This document shows positions 40,770 to 49,060 of a stretch of 64,000 nucleotides of DNA, piece by piece. The position numbers and the translations under genes are program-made. The stretch covers positions 1,548,658 through 1,612,657 of the forward strand of contig NZ_SMFU01000007.1 of the NCBI RefSeq assembly GCF_004339595.1, read 5' to 3'. Under the pieces are notes generated by a model, which worked only from the letters and a program-made list of their open reading frames with translations, searched no databases and was not told the DNA's origin. How positions within the stretch are numbered: the first letter of the stretch is position 1; each line of letters opens with the position of its first letter. The DNA comes from Marinobacterium mangrovicola. Lineage in GTDB: Bacteria; Pseudomonadota; Gammaproteobacteria; Pseudomonadales; Balneatricaceae.

Positions 40770-40831
40770 CTATAAAAATAACGGTATATCGTGCGTTTCA
40801 AGCAGCGTAACGTTATATATCGCGATGGTGA

Positions 40832-40866
40832 GTCAGTTTTTTACAGGGTAATCATGAATATTTTAC
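40832..40866 (-). repeat. Enhancer-like direct repeat pair, 22-bp spacing
   Basis: GTAAAATATTCAT (40854-40866) and GTAAAAAACTGAC (40832-40844) on the minus strand start exactly 22 bp apart, about 65-100 bp upstream of the DUF1328 -24 element. Confidence 0.6.
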
Positions 40867-41178
40867 CGTCGTTTACTGATAACTATAGTGAACCCGCTCT
40901 GTGATCCACTGCTTTCTCACCAATATGAAGGCCAAGCTGTACAACAGGTCTGAATTTAAAACTATTGAGGACTGACAACCGAATCCTTCGATTCAGCTAG
41001 CCGGGTAGAGGCAAGTTGAACTCACGCAGGATCTCACTCTCGCTTTACAAACCTTCCTATCGCCAGCCAGTTCTTACCGGTGGCAGCTGCACTGCAACAC
41101 CTCCCTACTCACCCTGGAGCTCAGGGCAACACGGTTTAACAAAACCATTTTTGACCGGTTCAGCTAGCGAGCAGGCAC
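40867..41178. other. Non-coding stretch between the DUF1328 and CsbD units
   Basis: About 310 bases without a convincing gene. Short frames in it lack ribosome sites and family resemblance. The 10-mer TTCAGCTAGC occurs twice (near 40992 and 41159). Confidence 0.4.
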
Positions 41179-41203
41179 AAAAAAGCCGCCCCTCCGGGCG
41201 GCT
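41179..41203 (-). terminator. Terminator of the CsbD-like gene
   Basis: Stem AAGCCGCC/GGCGGCTT with a short loop and a U run on the minus strand, about 27 bases after the gene. Confidence 0.85.
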
Positions 41204-41229
41204 TGATGGATCCGTTAATATCGACGCGA

Positions 41230-41421
41230 TCAGCGCAGCAGAAACTCGATCTCTTTCTCAGCCTGCTCGCGCTCAAGACCGTAGCGCTCCTGCAGCAGAC
41301 CAACCAGTCGCTCGCTACGACCTTCAACCTGGTTCAGCTCATCATCGGTAAGCTTACCCCAGCGATTCTTTACTTCGCCTTTAAGCTGTTTCCATTTACC
41401 TTCTGCGATATCGATATTCAT
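41230..41421 (-). CDS. CsbD-family stress protein
   Basis: A 63-residue protein starting MNIDIAEGKWKQLKGEVKNRWGKLTDDEL, the CsbD/YjbJ signature; it is small, charged and helical. The rest (RSERLVGLLQERYGLEREQAEKE) continues the typical helix. In other bacteria it is induced by general stress, osmotic or phosphate limitation. ATG at 41421 has AAGGAG upstream. The sigma-54 promoter lies about 110 bases upstream, leaving a leader of about 100 bases. Confidence 0.9.
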   Translation of the reverse strand: MNIDIAEGKWKQLKGEVKNRWGKLTDDELNQVEGRSERLVGLLQERYGLEREQAEKEIEFLLR

Positions 41422-41532
41422 CTTTATCTCCTTGCCTGAACTGATTCTGCGAGCCTCCGCCCGCTGCGGCTTACAATGCACCGACGCCTGAAGCGCCTCA
41501 GTACACACGATGTTCGTATCGTGCTTTAAACT

Positions 41533-41550
41533 AAGCCAGCAACGTGCCAA
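41533..41550 (-). promoter_or_regulatory. Sigma-54 promoter of the CsbD-like gene
   Basis: Minus-strand TTGGCACGTTGCTGGCTTAG has a perfect TTGGCACG -24 box and GC at the correct ten-base spacing. Confidence 0.8.
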
Positions 41551-41598
41551 GAAAAATAAGCAATTGTTTTTTAAGATATTTTAATAAAAACACCCTTA

Positions 41599-41670
41599 TC
41601 ACAGACCGCCAAGAGCCTTTTCACAGGCCAACTGCCTAAAATTTTTTCACGCCGGGTATGAGCTTTTTAC
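41599..41670 (-). repeat. Enhancer-like element array upstream of CsbD promoter
   Basis: Minus-strand copies start at 41670 (GTAAAAAGCTCAT), 41650 (GTGAAAAAATTTT), 41624 (GTGAAAAGGCTCT) and 41602 (GTGATAAGG). Spacing is 20, 26 and 22 bp. They are weaker than those in the other promoters but lie at the same distance from the sigma-54 site. Confidence 0.4.
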
Positions 41671-41941
41671 GCTGGGCACGAAGAGTACGCTCGCCAGCCC
41701 AGCTCAAGTCGCTTCAGGGTAAAGTCCCCCCCCCTATGCGGCCATTCAAGGCCAGCCTATGCTCACCACCGATCCCTACTACCCCTCAGCAGTTTGTGCT
41801 TGGCCTATTAAGCCGCACAATCAAGCAGGCCTGTGCGCAGACGATACAGCCTCAGCCAAGCAGCGCCACTTCGCCTTGCCACCAACCATGTTAACCTTGA
41901 GCTTCAACCCATGGAGGCCTTATCAAAGGAATGGAAGAGTT

Positions 41942-42955
41942 ATGAAAAGCTGGCGCTCTAGCGAAACAATTCAGATCGATAGCCTCAGGCTCACCGAAGA
42001 GCCACGCACCTCTCCACAAAGAGGTGAGGTGTTGATTCGTGTGCGTGCAGTTTCACTCAACTTTCGTGATGTCGCCATGCTCAGCGGGCGTTACCCTCAA
42101 CCTTATCAGCCGGGACTGATTCCCTGTAGCGATGGCGCGGGCGAAGTGGTCGAGGTCGGTGAAGGTGTCGATGAGCTCCAGCCCGGCGATCGCGTGATGG
42201 GGCTGTTCCATTTACGCTGGTTTGAAGGCCCTATCCCGCAGGATATCGGCCAGAGCGCCTATGGCAGCCAAATTGATGGCTGGTTGTGCGAATACAAGGT
42301 GATCAGCCGCGAATCGATTGTCCCGATTCCAAACCATCTCAGCTTTGAGCAGGCCGCCACCCTCCCCTGTGCAGCCACGACTGCCTGGAATGCACTGAAC
42401 GGACTTACACCTACGATGATCGGCGATACCGTTCTGGTACAGGGCAGCGGCGGCGTGTCGCTGTTTGCATTGCAACTGGCCAAGGCTTTGGGCGCGCGCG
42501 TAATTGCTACCACCTCACAGACAGATAAAGAGCGCCGTCTGAAGGCGCTCGGTGCCGATGAGGTCATCAACTACCGTCAGGAGCCTGAGTGGGGCGTTAA
42601 AGCCAAAAAGTTAACAGGCGGTCTGGGTGTGGATCGTGTCATTGAGGTTGGCGGTGCAAACACCTTCAACCAGTCGATCAAGGCGATCAAACTCGGCGGT
42701 AAGATCGACTCCATCGGTTTTCTCAGCGGCCAGAGCGATGAGGGGATCGACTTTTATCAGCTGTTCGCCACACGCGCCGAGCTTCGCATGATTCAGGTGG
42801 GCAACCGGGCTTTGGTGAAGACACTCTGCCAGGCGATGGCCGCCCGGCAAATTGAACCGGTGATCGATCGGGTCTTTGCATTTGAGGATGCCCGGGCCGC
42901 CTTCCATCACCTCGATAGTGGCCACCACTTTGGTAAAACAGTTATTCGCTGTTAA
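41942..42955 (+). CDS. Zinc-independent MDR oxidoreductase (alcohol dehydrogenase/quinone reductase-like)
   Basis: A 337-residue medium-chain dehydrogenase/reductase. An N-terminal GroES-like domain (about 25-130) is followed by a Rossmann domain with VLVQGSGGVSLFALQLAK. Zinc-binding Cys/His ligands at the usual position are absent (PCSDGAGEVVEVG), suggesting a quinone reductase-like subgroup. ATG at 41942 has AAAGGAATGG upstream; the frame is open for 61 further codons upstream that lack family sequence. Substrate cannot be named. The region 41671-41941 before it contains nothing I recognise. Confidence 0.82.
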   Translation: MKSWRSSETIQIDSLRLTEEPRTSPQRGEVLIRVRAVSLNFRDVAMLSGRYPQPYQPGLIPCSDGAGEVVEVGEGVDELQPGDRVMGLFHLRWFEGPIPQDIGQSAYGSQIDGWLCEYKVISRESIVPIPNHLSFEQAATLPCAATTAWNALNGLTPTMIGDTVLVQGSGGVSLFALQLAKALGARVIATTSQTDKERRLKALGADEVINYRQEPEWGVKAKKLTGGLGVDRVIEVGGANTFNQSIKAIKLGGKIDSIGFLSGQSDEGIDFYQLFATRAELRMIQVGNRALVKTLCQAMAARQIEPVIDRVFAFEDARAAFHHLDSGHHFGKTVIRC

Positions 42956-43031
42956 ACAAAGCGGCCTGACGACAGCCCTTGGAGGGGATCTTTTTTTAAA
43001 GCTGGAAGCTCATCCACCCAGCGCATAGATA

Positions 43032-43706
43032 TCAACTGCGCTCTGGAAACAGCGTCTCGATCACGCGCTGGTTGGAGTGCTCTATATGTGCCTTCAATAG
43101 CGCGCAGGCTTTATCTTCATCTCTTGCAAAGGCCGCTTCCACCATCGCTTCATGCTCGTCGCCCCCCGGACGGGTATCGGCGAGGCTTATCAGCGAAAGG
43201 CGCCGAAACCTTTCGGACTGGTCGTACAGTGTCGAAATAAAACGCAGCTGCCACTTGGAAGGACAGCCGGAAATCAGCGCCATATGAAAGCGGCGGTTTT
43301 CGCGGATCAGCTCACCGGCGTGTTCGCTGTAGTTACCCTCGGCGTTACGCCGCACGGTGAGCTCTCTATGCCGGGCTCCGGCTATATTCGCCTCCCAGTC
43401 CAGATCGCCATGCAGTATGGACTGGCGAAAGGCATCGACCTCGAGCATCTCTCTTAGCCGCGCGACCTCGACAAACTCCTCTACCGAAACCGGTGCCGCC
43501 CAGTAACCTCGCTGCCCCTTGCGTATAACCAGCCCTTCCGCAGCAAGACGGGATAGCGACTCACGCACTGGTGCTGCGCTGGCGTTATAGCGACTGCTCA
43601 ACTGCGCGATAGACAGCTTGCTGGCAGGCTCAATCGAACCGTCGAGAATATCGTTTCTCAGTTGCTGATAGGTACTGTTGTTTTCCAGAGTGTCGAGATT
43701 TTCCAT
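43032..43706 (-). CDS. GntR-family (FCD-type) regulator, copy 1
   Basis: A 224-residue FadR/FCD-type regulator: a winged-helix domain (about 10-75, IAQLSSRYNASAAPVRESLSRLAAEGLV) and a helical FCD effector domain (about 85-215). Start codon choice is uncertain: ATG at 43706 lacks a strong ribosome site and a GTG at 43778 is possible. It is divergent from the VOC gene at 44014 across about 300 bases, so it probably controls that gene and its partner. Confidence 0.83.
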   Translation of the reverse strand: MENLDTLENNSTYQQLRNDILDGSIEPASKLSIAQLSSRYNASAAPVRESLSRLAAEGLVIRKGQRGYWAAPVSVEEFVEVARLREMLEVDAFRQSILHGDLDWEANIAGARHRELTVRRNAEGNYSEHAGELIRENRRFHMALISGCPSKWQLRFISTLYDQSERFRRLSLISLADTRPGGDEHEAMVEAAFARDEDKACALLKAHIEHSNQRVIETLFPERS

Positions 43707-43778
43707 GGTGCAGTCTCGCGAGTTGAAGCCAGAGTTGCCTGGAAGGCAGGCATTCAACTCACCCGACTTACAATCCAC

Positions 43779-44013
43779 GCAACTTCATAAGAAATTCAGC
43801 ATATCACAACTAATGCAATCTATTAGCCATCTCAATTACATACTATTATTCGATTTAGATAGGACTTAAAATAATTGATACGACAGTTATCCTAGCTGTG
43901 GCGCCTGCAACAGGGAGCGCACTATAGTTAACTGCACAGCATCGCAAGGCCGAGGATCCAAGGCTCGCTTTGCGCCACAGGTTTACATGCGAAGAGAACG
44001 GAGTGCGCACCTC
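43779..44013. promoter_or_regulatory. Divergent control region of GntR copy 1 and the VOC gene
   Basis: AT-rich region with a short dyad CTAAT/ATTAG near 43811-43827 and GATAGGA near 43858, which recalls the ATAGGATATTTTT motif found in two other promoters of the cluster. No certain operator can be assigned. Confidence 0.35.
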
Positions 44014-44829
44014 ATGCCTGACCCCTACTTTGAGCCCGGTAATAACCAGGACGCAGCACCCACTATTGAGGGTATCGAGTTTATCGAACTGGCGACGGAC
44101 CAACCCGAGGCGACCGACCGTATTCTGCGCCAACTCGGGTTCTCTCCACGGGCTCAGCACCGCAGCAAGAACGTTACTCTTTACAGTCAGGGCTCGATTA
44201 ACCTGGTGGTTAACTTCACGAAAGACAGCTTCGCCTCCGGCTTTGCCGACCTGCACGGAACCTCGGTCTGCGCCCTTGCCCTAACCACACCCAATGCCAG
44301 CAGTGCTTACCAGAATCTTTTGAACCGTGGCGCCTGGGAGACCCAAACCTCTGCCGGTGCGATGGAGCTTAATATTCCAGCGGTTGAGTCGATTGGCGGC
44401 TCTCAGATCTACCTGATCGACCGCTACGGTGATGGCATCAGTATCTACGATATCGACTTCAAGCCACTGGGCGAACAGCCCGAAGAGTCACCAGTGCTTA
44501 CCTCTCTACGCGGCCTGACCCTGTCCATGAGCACTGAACGCCAAGGCCCCTGGCGCGACTACTTTAACCAGTTGTTTGGCTTTGTCGCGACCGATGCCTG
44601 CGAGCTCAAAATCGATGACGAGGCTGTAATCACACTGGACACGGCCGATAACACAAGCCTTGATGATGAGCGTATCAGCGCCCTGGTATTCGGCACTTCC
44701 GACCTTGACGCCACGCGCGCCCACCTGCAAAAGCAGGGGCTTACACTGAAGTCCGACGGCAGCGAAGATAGGTTTGAAGTTGCCGTTCCTGCGGACGAAC
44801 TGTCGATCCGTGTATTCATCTCCCGTTGA
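44014..44829 (+). CDS. VOC-fold protein resembling the C-terminal half of 3-dehydroshikimate dehydratase QuiC
   Basis: A 271-residue protein with two VOC/glyoxalase modules, most similar by eye to the HPPD-like half of the QuiC fusion at 45758-47617: SKNVTLYSQGSINLVVN here matches SKNVSLMRQGDINLVLN there, and the LHGTSVCALAL and ELNIPAV blocks recur. The iron ligands of HPPD appear lost (see findings). ATG at 44014 is used; ATG at 43987 is an alternative. It lies 19 bases upstream of the TIM-barrel gene, likely one operon. Confidence 0.8.
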   Translation: MPDPYFEPGNNQDAAPTIEGIEFIELATDQPEATDRILRQLGFSPRAQHRSKNVTLYSQGSINLVVNFTKDSFASGFADLHGTSVCALALTTPNASSAYQNLLNRGAWETQTSAGAMELNIPAVESIGGSQIYLIDRYGDGISIYDIDFKPLGEQPEESPVLTSLRGLTLSMSTERQGPWRDYFNQLFGFVATDACELKIDDEAVITLDTADNTSLDDERISALVFGTSDLDATRAHLQKQGLTLKSDGSEDRFEVAVPADELSIRVFISR

Positions 44830-44848
44830 TCCGTCTGGAGCTATTAGC

Positions 44849-45688
44849 ATGCAAGCGCCCAACTTTTCCATCAGTACCCTGAGCCTCACCGGGAGCCTGG
44901 ACGACAAGCTCAAGGCGATAACGGCTGCGGGCTTTCGCTCTGTCGAGCTTGGCGCTCTGGATCTCTCCGGTTCCAGCGACGGGGTTTCCGGCTCGGTCGA
45001 GCTGATCAAGCAGAGTGGTGTTCAGATCAGCGCACTGCAGGAAGTAAAGGATTTTGGCGGTCATTCGGGCAGGATCCTGGCATACAAAATGGAGCTGGCA
45101 AAATCCTACCTTCGCCTGATGCGCCGACTGGGATGCCGACTGCTGATTGTCACCCCGGCTACGTCTACCCATGTCAAACTCGACGCAGACCGAATCGCCG
45201 CAGATCTTCGCACCCTGGCCACCCTGGCAACACCTCTTGGGGTGAAAATCGGCTTTAAGCCGCTCTCCTGGTCACCAAGCATCAACAGCTACGACGCTGC
45301 GTGGGATTTAATTCAGCAGGCCGATAACAGCAATCTAAGCCTGGTGCTCGACAGCTACCAGTTGCAGGCTCAGATGCAGGCGCCCGATGTTCTGGATGAA
45401 ATACCGGCCTCGGCTATCAGCCTGGTGCAGCTATCCGATTTCGCCATGACATCGGTACCGCTGGTTGAAGACCAGATAGATATCGCCCGCCACCATCGTC
45501 TCTACCCTGGCGAGGGCAGCCATGGCGCCAGTATCTGCGGGCTGGTGAAATACTGTGTAGACAAGGGCTTCAGTGGGGATTTTGTCTTTGATGTGTATAA
45601 CGACAAATATCTGGCGATGGCACCAGCAGAGTCGATACAGCACGCGGTGCGCTCCAGAGAATGGATTCTGGAGCAGATCGGAGCTTAA
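44849..45688 (+). CDS. TIM-barrel protein resembling the N-terminal half of QuiC
   Basis: A 279-residue sugar-phosphate isomerase/epimerase-like (AP endonuclease 2-fold) protein. It aligns by eye with residues 1-280 of QuiC at 45758-47617 (YDAAWDLIQQAD versus YEDAWDLVKRAD; RLYPGEGSHG versus RCFPGQGDLP). Metal-ligand positions differ: GYEALAW is GFKPLSW, LDTFH is LDSYQ, SHEIFND is VFDVYND. Dehydratase activity is therefore doubtful. ATG at 44849 has CTGGAG upstream. It converges with quiC. Confidence 0.78.
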   Translation: MQAPNFSISTLSLTGSLDDKLKAITAAGFRSVELGALDLSGSSDGVSGSVELIKQSGVQISALQEVKDFGGHSGRILAYKMELAKSYLRLMRRLGCRLLIVTPATSTHVKLDADRIAADLRTLATLATPLGVKIGFKPLSWSPSINSYDAAWDLIQQADNSNLSLVLDSYQLQAQMQAPDVLDEIPASAISLVQLSDFAMTSVPLVEDQIDIARHHRLYPGEGSHGASICGLVKYCVDKGFSGDFVFDVYNDKYLAMAPAESIQHAVRSREWILEQIGA

Positions 45689-45702
45689 CAGCAACATACA
45701 GA

Positions 45703-45732
45703 TCGGGCGCCCAAAGGCGCCCGAGTCTTTTT
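45703..45732 (+). terminator. Terminator between the split pair and quiC
   Basis: Nine-bp stem TCGGGCGCC/GGCGCCCGA with a four-base loop followed by GTCTTTTT. It ends the plus-strand VOC/TIM operon 15 bases after its stop. Confidence 0.85.
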
Positions 45733-45757
45733 AGCTATGGATGCCGAGACAGGTTAA

Positions 45758-47617
45758 TCAGGACAGCTCCCCTTCATCATCAGACAACTCGTAATAGCGC
45801 GACTGTGCCGCAAAGCGGATATGCGCATTCGCTTCACCGTAACGACTGTAGCCGCCCTTACGCTGCGCCACCTCGAAAAATACACCGTGTGTCTCAAGCG
45901 TATAGAAATGGAAAAACTCGCCACCCTTTTCATCGCGATCATAAAGAACGTTCAGACTCTGCAGCCGTTCGATCAACTCTGGCTCCAGCGCAAATTTGGC
46001 CTCAATATCGCGATAGTAGTTACCCGGCACCGGCAGTACCTTATCGCTTTCAACCCCTGACGCCGCAACGAAAATATCGTCACACTCAAACGCAACCTGC
46101 TGGAAACCCGAGCCTCTTGAACGCTGGATAAAGCGCTGTGGTGATGCCTGACGCGCTTCACTCATATTGATAGGAATACGTACCCGGCCATTACGACTTT
46201 CAGCGGTGCGACTCACCACCAGGCCATAGATATCCGGCAGATCCTGACTCGGTTCAATGGTGAAGTCGAACAGGGATTTGTAGAAGAACGAGGCGGACAG
46301 GAAATCAGTATTAGCCACCGACTGCCCAAGATGGTCGATCCGCTGCAGACCCAAGCCAGACTCACGCCCTTCCACCGGCACAAAATCAATATCGAAGAAG
46401 CGGAAGTTGCTGCTGCGCTCAACGAAATAGACCAGGCTGTCACCGACACCACGAACAGCCGGGATATTCAGCTCGCCGGGGCCTGCCTGATTGGCAAAGC
46501 GGGTCAGCTTATAGCGTTCGGAACGCTCCAACAGAGCCTTCAGGTTATTGGTCGCCAGCGCCAACGCACAGACCGATACACCATGTAACTGGTAATGCTC
46601 ACGGGCCAGGCTCTCCGGCTCACGGTTAAGTACCAGGTTGATATCACCCTGGCGCATCAGGCTCACGTTTTTGGAACGGTGCTTGTGGGTTTCACGGAAG
46701 CCCAGGCTCTGGAGCAGCTGCACCAGCTCTTCCCCGCTTTCACCCTCAACCGCAAACTCGACAAACTCAACGTCGGTGATTTCCGGCTCAGGAATCGATA
46801 CATCCTTACCTACCTGCTCTTCGAGCCAGATCAGTGAACGAACGCCATCTACCGCCTTCTCTTTCGGCGAGGAAGAACGAAACTCATCGTTAAAGATCTC
46901 ATGCGAGAGATAATCGTCAAAGCCCTTGTCTTTCAGGCACTGCACAAACTCAACCACCGGCAGGTCACCCTGCCCGGGGAAGCAGCGGAAGTGACGGCTG
47001 TACTGCAACACGTCCATCTGCATGATCGGCGCATCCGCCACCTGCACCAGGGCGATCTTCTCGACCGAGATCTCGTTGCGCAGGCAATCCAGCGTATTGC
47101 CGCGGGCAAACATATGGAAAGTATCCAGGTTGATTCCCAGAGCGGGATGGTCGGCCCGTTTGACCAGGTCCCAGGCATCTTCGTAATCGGCGATGTGACG
47201 GCCCCAGGCCAGTGCTTCGTAACCGGCACGCAGCCCCTCGCGGGATGCCATCTCAGCAATCTCATGCAGGTCAGCGGCGCACCGGGCGCGATCGCTGCTC
47301 GCGTGGGGTGACACATTACTGCACATCAGCAGGCGGTCCGTACCCAGTTCATGCATCAGTTCAAACTTGCGCTGAATGTAATACATCTTCTGGCTTCGGT
47401 AGGGCTCGGGCATCCCCTCCATATCACGGAACGGCTGCAACGCGATGATCTCTAGCCCCAGATCTTCCGCCATCCGCCGCACGTCAGCGGGTGAGCCGTT
47501 GAACTGGGTCAGATCGTTCTCAAAGATCTCTATGCCCTGAAAACCCGCCGCGGCAGCAGCTTCAAGTTTAGCCGGCAGAGATCCCGACAGCGTGACGGTG
47601 GCAAGTGCCTTTTTCAT
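45758..47617 (-). CDS. quiC: 3-dehydroshikimate dehydratase, two-domain (QuiC1-type)
   Basis: Converts 3-dehydroshikimate to protocatechuate. The 619-residue protein has an N-terminal TIM-barrel domain (about 1-280) and a C-terminal HPPD-like VOC domain (about 290-600). The proposed metal ligands are present: Glu in GYEALAW, Asp in NLDTFHM with the neighbouring His, Gln in LVQVADAP and Glu in LSHEIFND. In the C-terminal domain IDHLG and FFEVAQR keep two of three iron-ligand positions, the third being Gln. The start has GGGGGAC upstream. This is the pseudomonad QuiC1 architecture. Its promoter shares a 13-bp motif with dctP. Confidence 0.88.
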   Translation of the reverse strand: MKKALATVTLSGSLPAKLEAAAAAGFQGIEIFENDLTQFNGSPADVRRMAEDLGLEIIALQPFRDMEGMPEPYRSQKMYYIQRKFELMHELGTDRLLMCSNVSPHASSDRARCAADLHEIAEMASREGLRAGYEALAWGRHIADYEDAWDLVKRADHPALGINLDTFHMFARGNTLDCLRNEISVEKIALVQVADAPIMQMDVLQYSRHFRCFPGQGDLPVVEFVQCLKDKGFDDYLSHEIFNDEFRSSSPKEKAVDGVRSLIWLEEQVGKDVSIPEPEITDVEFVEFAVEGESGEELVQLLQSLGFRETHKHRSKNVSLMRQGDINLVLNREPESLAREHYQLHGVSVCALALATNNLKALLERSERYKLTRFANQAGPGELNIPAVRGVGDSLVYFVERSSNFRFFDIDFVPVEGRESGLGLQRIDHLGQSVANTDFLSASFFYKSLFDFTIEPSQDLPDIYGLVVSRTAESRNGRVRIPINMSEARQASPQRFIQRSRGSGFQQVAFECDDIFVAASGVESDKVLPVPGNYYRDIEAKFALEPELIERLQSLNVLYDRDEKGGEFFHFYTLETHGVFFEVAQRKGGYSRYGEANAHIRFAAQSRYYELSDDEGELS

Positions 47618-47960
47618 TATTGTCCCCCGCTTGGAACTGGTGGCGGCTGCGCAGAGGATCCGCCTGAACGACAGGACTCGCAGCCAATCAAATGGGTAAA
47701 TTTAAAAATATCCTATCTTTTTATTTTTAACCGATCAAATGAAACAGATAACATCTAACTTAATATAGAAGACATCAAAATTTTGAATAGATAGCGCCGT
47801 AAAGCTTATTTCACAACGGCTTGCTAAAGAGTGACAATTAACAGCCCCGCTTTCGCGCTAGCTGTCACAGCATTCGGTATCCCGTTAAGTGATATACCGA
47901 ATTAACCGCTCCAAGCCTGCCCAATGCAGCCGGGTGTAACGCGCCTTCATGGAGAGAACG
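47618..47960. promoter_or_regulatory. Divergent region quiC / AEC transporter
   Basis: About 340 bases. The quiC side has AAAAATATCCTAT (47704-47716), the reverse complement of ATAGGATATTTTT also found before dctP. The transporter side has a 9-bp inverted repeat ATTCGGTAT/ATACCGAAT (47872-47880, 47894-47902; centres 22 bp apart), a likely operator. Confidence 0.5.
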
Positions 47961-48893
47961 ATGCTCGCTGTCTTATCGATTACCGCCCCCATATTTCTTT
48001 TGATCGCCGTAGGCTATATCTCGGTAAAAACCCGATTGATGCCTCAGGAGGCGATTCCAGGCCTTGGCCGATTCGTTATCTACTTCGCACTGCCCGCGCT
48101 GATGTTCAGCACCATCTCCAGCATGGACTTCGGGGAAGTTATCGAACCCAACTACCTGGCAGTATATGCACTGGGATCTCTGCTCGCCCTGCTCTCCGGG
48201 ATAGGACTGCACCGCTTCCTGCTGCGCAAATCTCTGGTGGAGAGCGGCGTAAAAGGGATCGGCATGTCGATTCCCAACAGTGCATTTATTGGCTTTCCGA
48301 TATTGATGCAGGTATTCGATTCCCCCATCACTCAGGCTTTTGCACTGGCGATCATGGTAGAGAATATTCTGATCCTGCCGCTTGCCCTGATCATCATCGA
48401 ATCAGGCAGACGCAAAGAGGGGGAAAATTCGGGCAACATCTGGCTTCCGGTCTTCTCTCGCATCGTCCGCAACCCGCTGATTATTGCTATCGCCGCCGGG
48501 CTTTTCTGCTCAGCCCTGTCGATCCGACTTCCGGCTGTCGCCACCGAGGCGCTCGATATGCTGGCACGAGCTTCGGCTCCAACCGCCCTGTTTGTTATCG
48601 GCGCATCACTGATGGGGACTCAGATTCGCGGCAATATATACAGCATCAGCACCGTGGTGACCGGTAAACTGCTGCTTCACCCGCTGCTGGTGGCACTGGT
48701 GCTATGGCTCTGGCCCGCATTCGATCATCGCCTGGAGCTCGCAGTCATGATCATCGCCGCCATGCCGATGATGAGCGTGTTCCCAATCATTGGTGGCAAC
48801 TACGGTTTCCGTAACACCTGCGCGAGCATGCTGCTGATCACTACCGTTGCATCGTTTGTGACCATCACCCTGCTTCTCGGCGTACTGACCTGA
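47961..48893 (+). CDS. AEC (auxin efflux carrier) family permease
   Basis: A 310-residue inner-membrane protein with about ten hydrophobic segments, AEC/MleP-type (PIFLLIAVGYISVKTRLM, FYFALPALMFST). Members move organic acids such as malate or malonate. ATG at 47961 has GGAGAG upstream; an ATG four codons earlier is weaker. It is divergent from quiC and convergent with GntR copy 2, so an aromatic or hydroaromatic acid substrate is plausible but unproven. Confidence 0.82.
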   Translation: MLAVLSITAPIFLLIAVGYISVKTRLMPQEAIPGLGRFVIYFALPALMFSTISSMDFGEVIEPNYLAVYALGSLLALLSGIGLHRFLLRKSLVESGVKGIGMSIPNSAFIGFPILMQVFDSPITQAFALAIMVENILILPLALIIIESGRRKEGENSGNIWLPVFSRIVRNPLIIAIAAGLFCSALSIRLPAVATEALDMLARASAPTALFVIGASLMGTQIRGNIYSISTVVTGKLLLHPLLVALVLWLWPAFDHRLELAVMIIAAMPMMSVFPIIGGNYGFRNTCASMLLITTVASFVTITLLLGVLT

Positions 48894-49033
48894 TTAACCG
48901 TAGAGGCTTTGTTCCTGCACCGCCCGAACGGACTCACACCTAAGGTGCGTAGACAGAAGATCTAGGGAGAGTGGTCACTCAAAGAGCGACAGTGAAATGC
49001 CTCGAAAGGGCTTAGGAATCAGACTCACGGGAA

Positions 49034-49050
49034 AGCCGGCTCCGCCGGCT
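49034..49050 (-). terminator. Hairpin after GntR copy 2
   Basis: Seven-bp stem AGCCGGC/GCCGGCT with a three-base loop; the U tract on the minus strand is short, so termination may be weak. Confidence 0.45.
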
Positions 49051-49060
49051 ATTCCAACGG

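Noticed and set aside
41759-41941. N-terminal extension of the MDR oxidoreductase
   Set aside because: The 61 upstream codons have no family sequence, and a good ribosome site precedes ATG at 41942.
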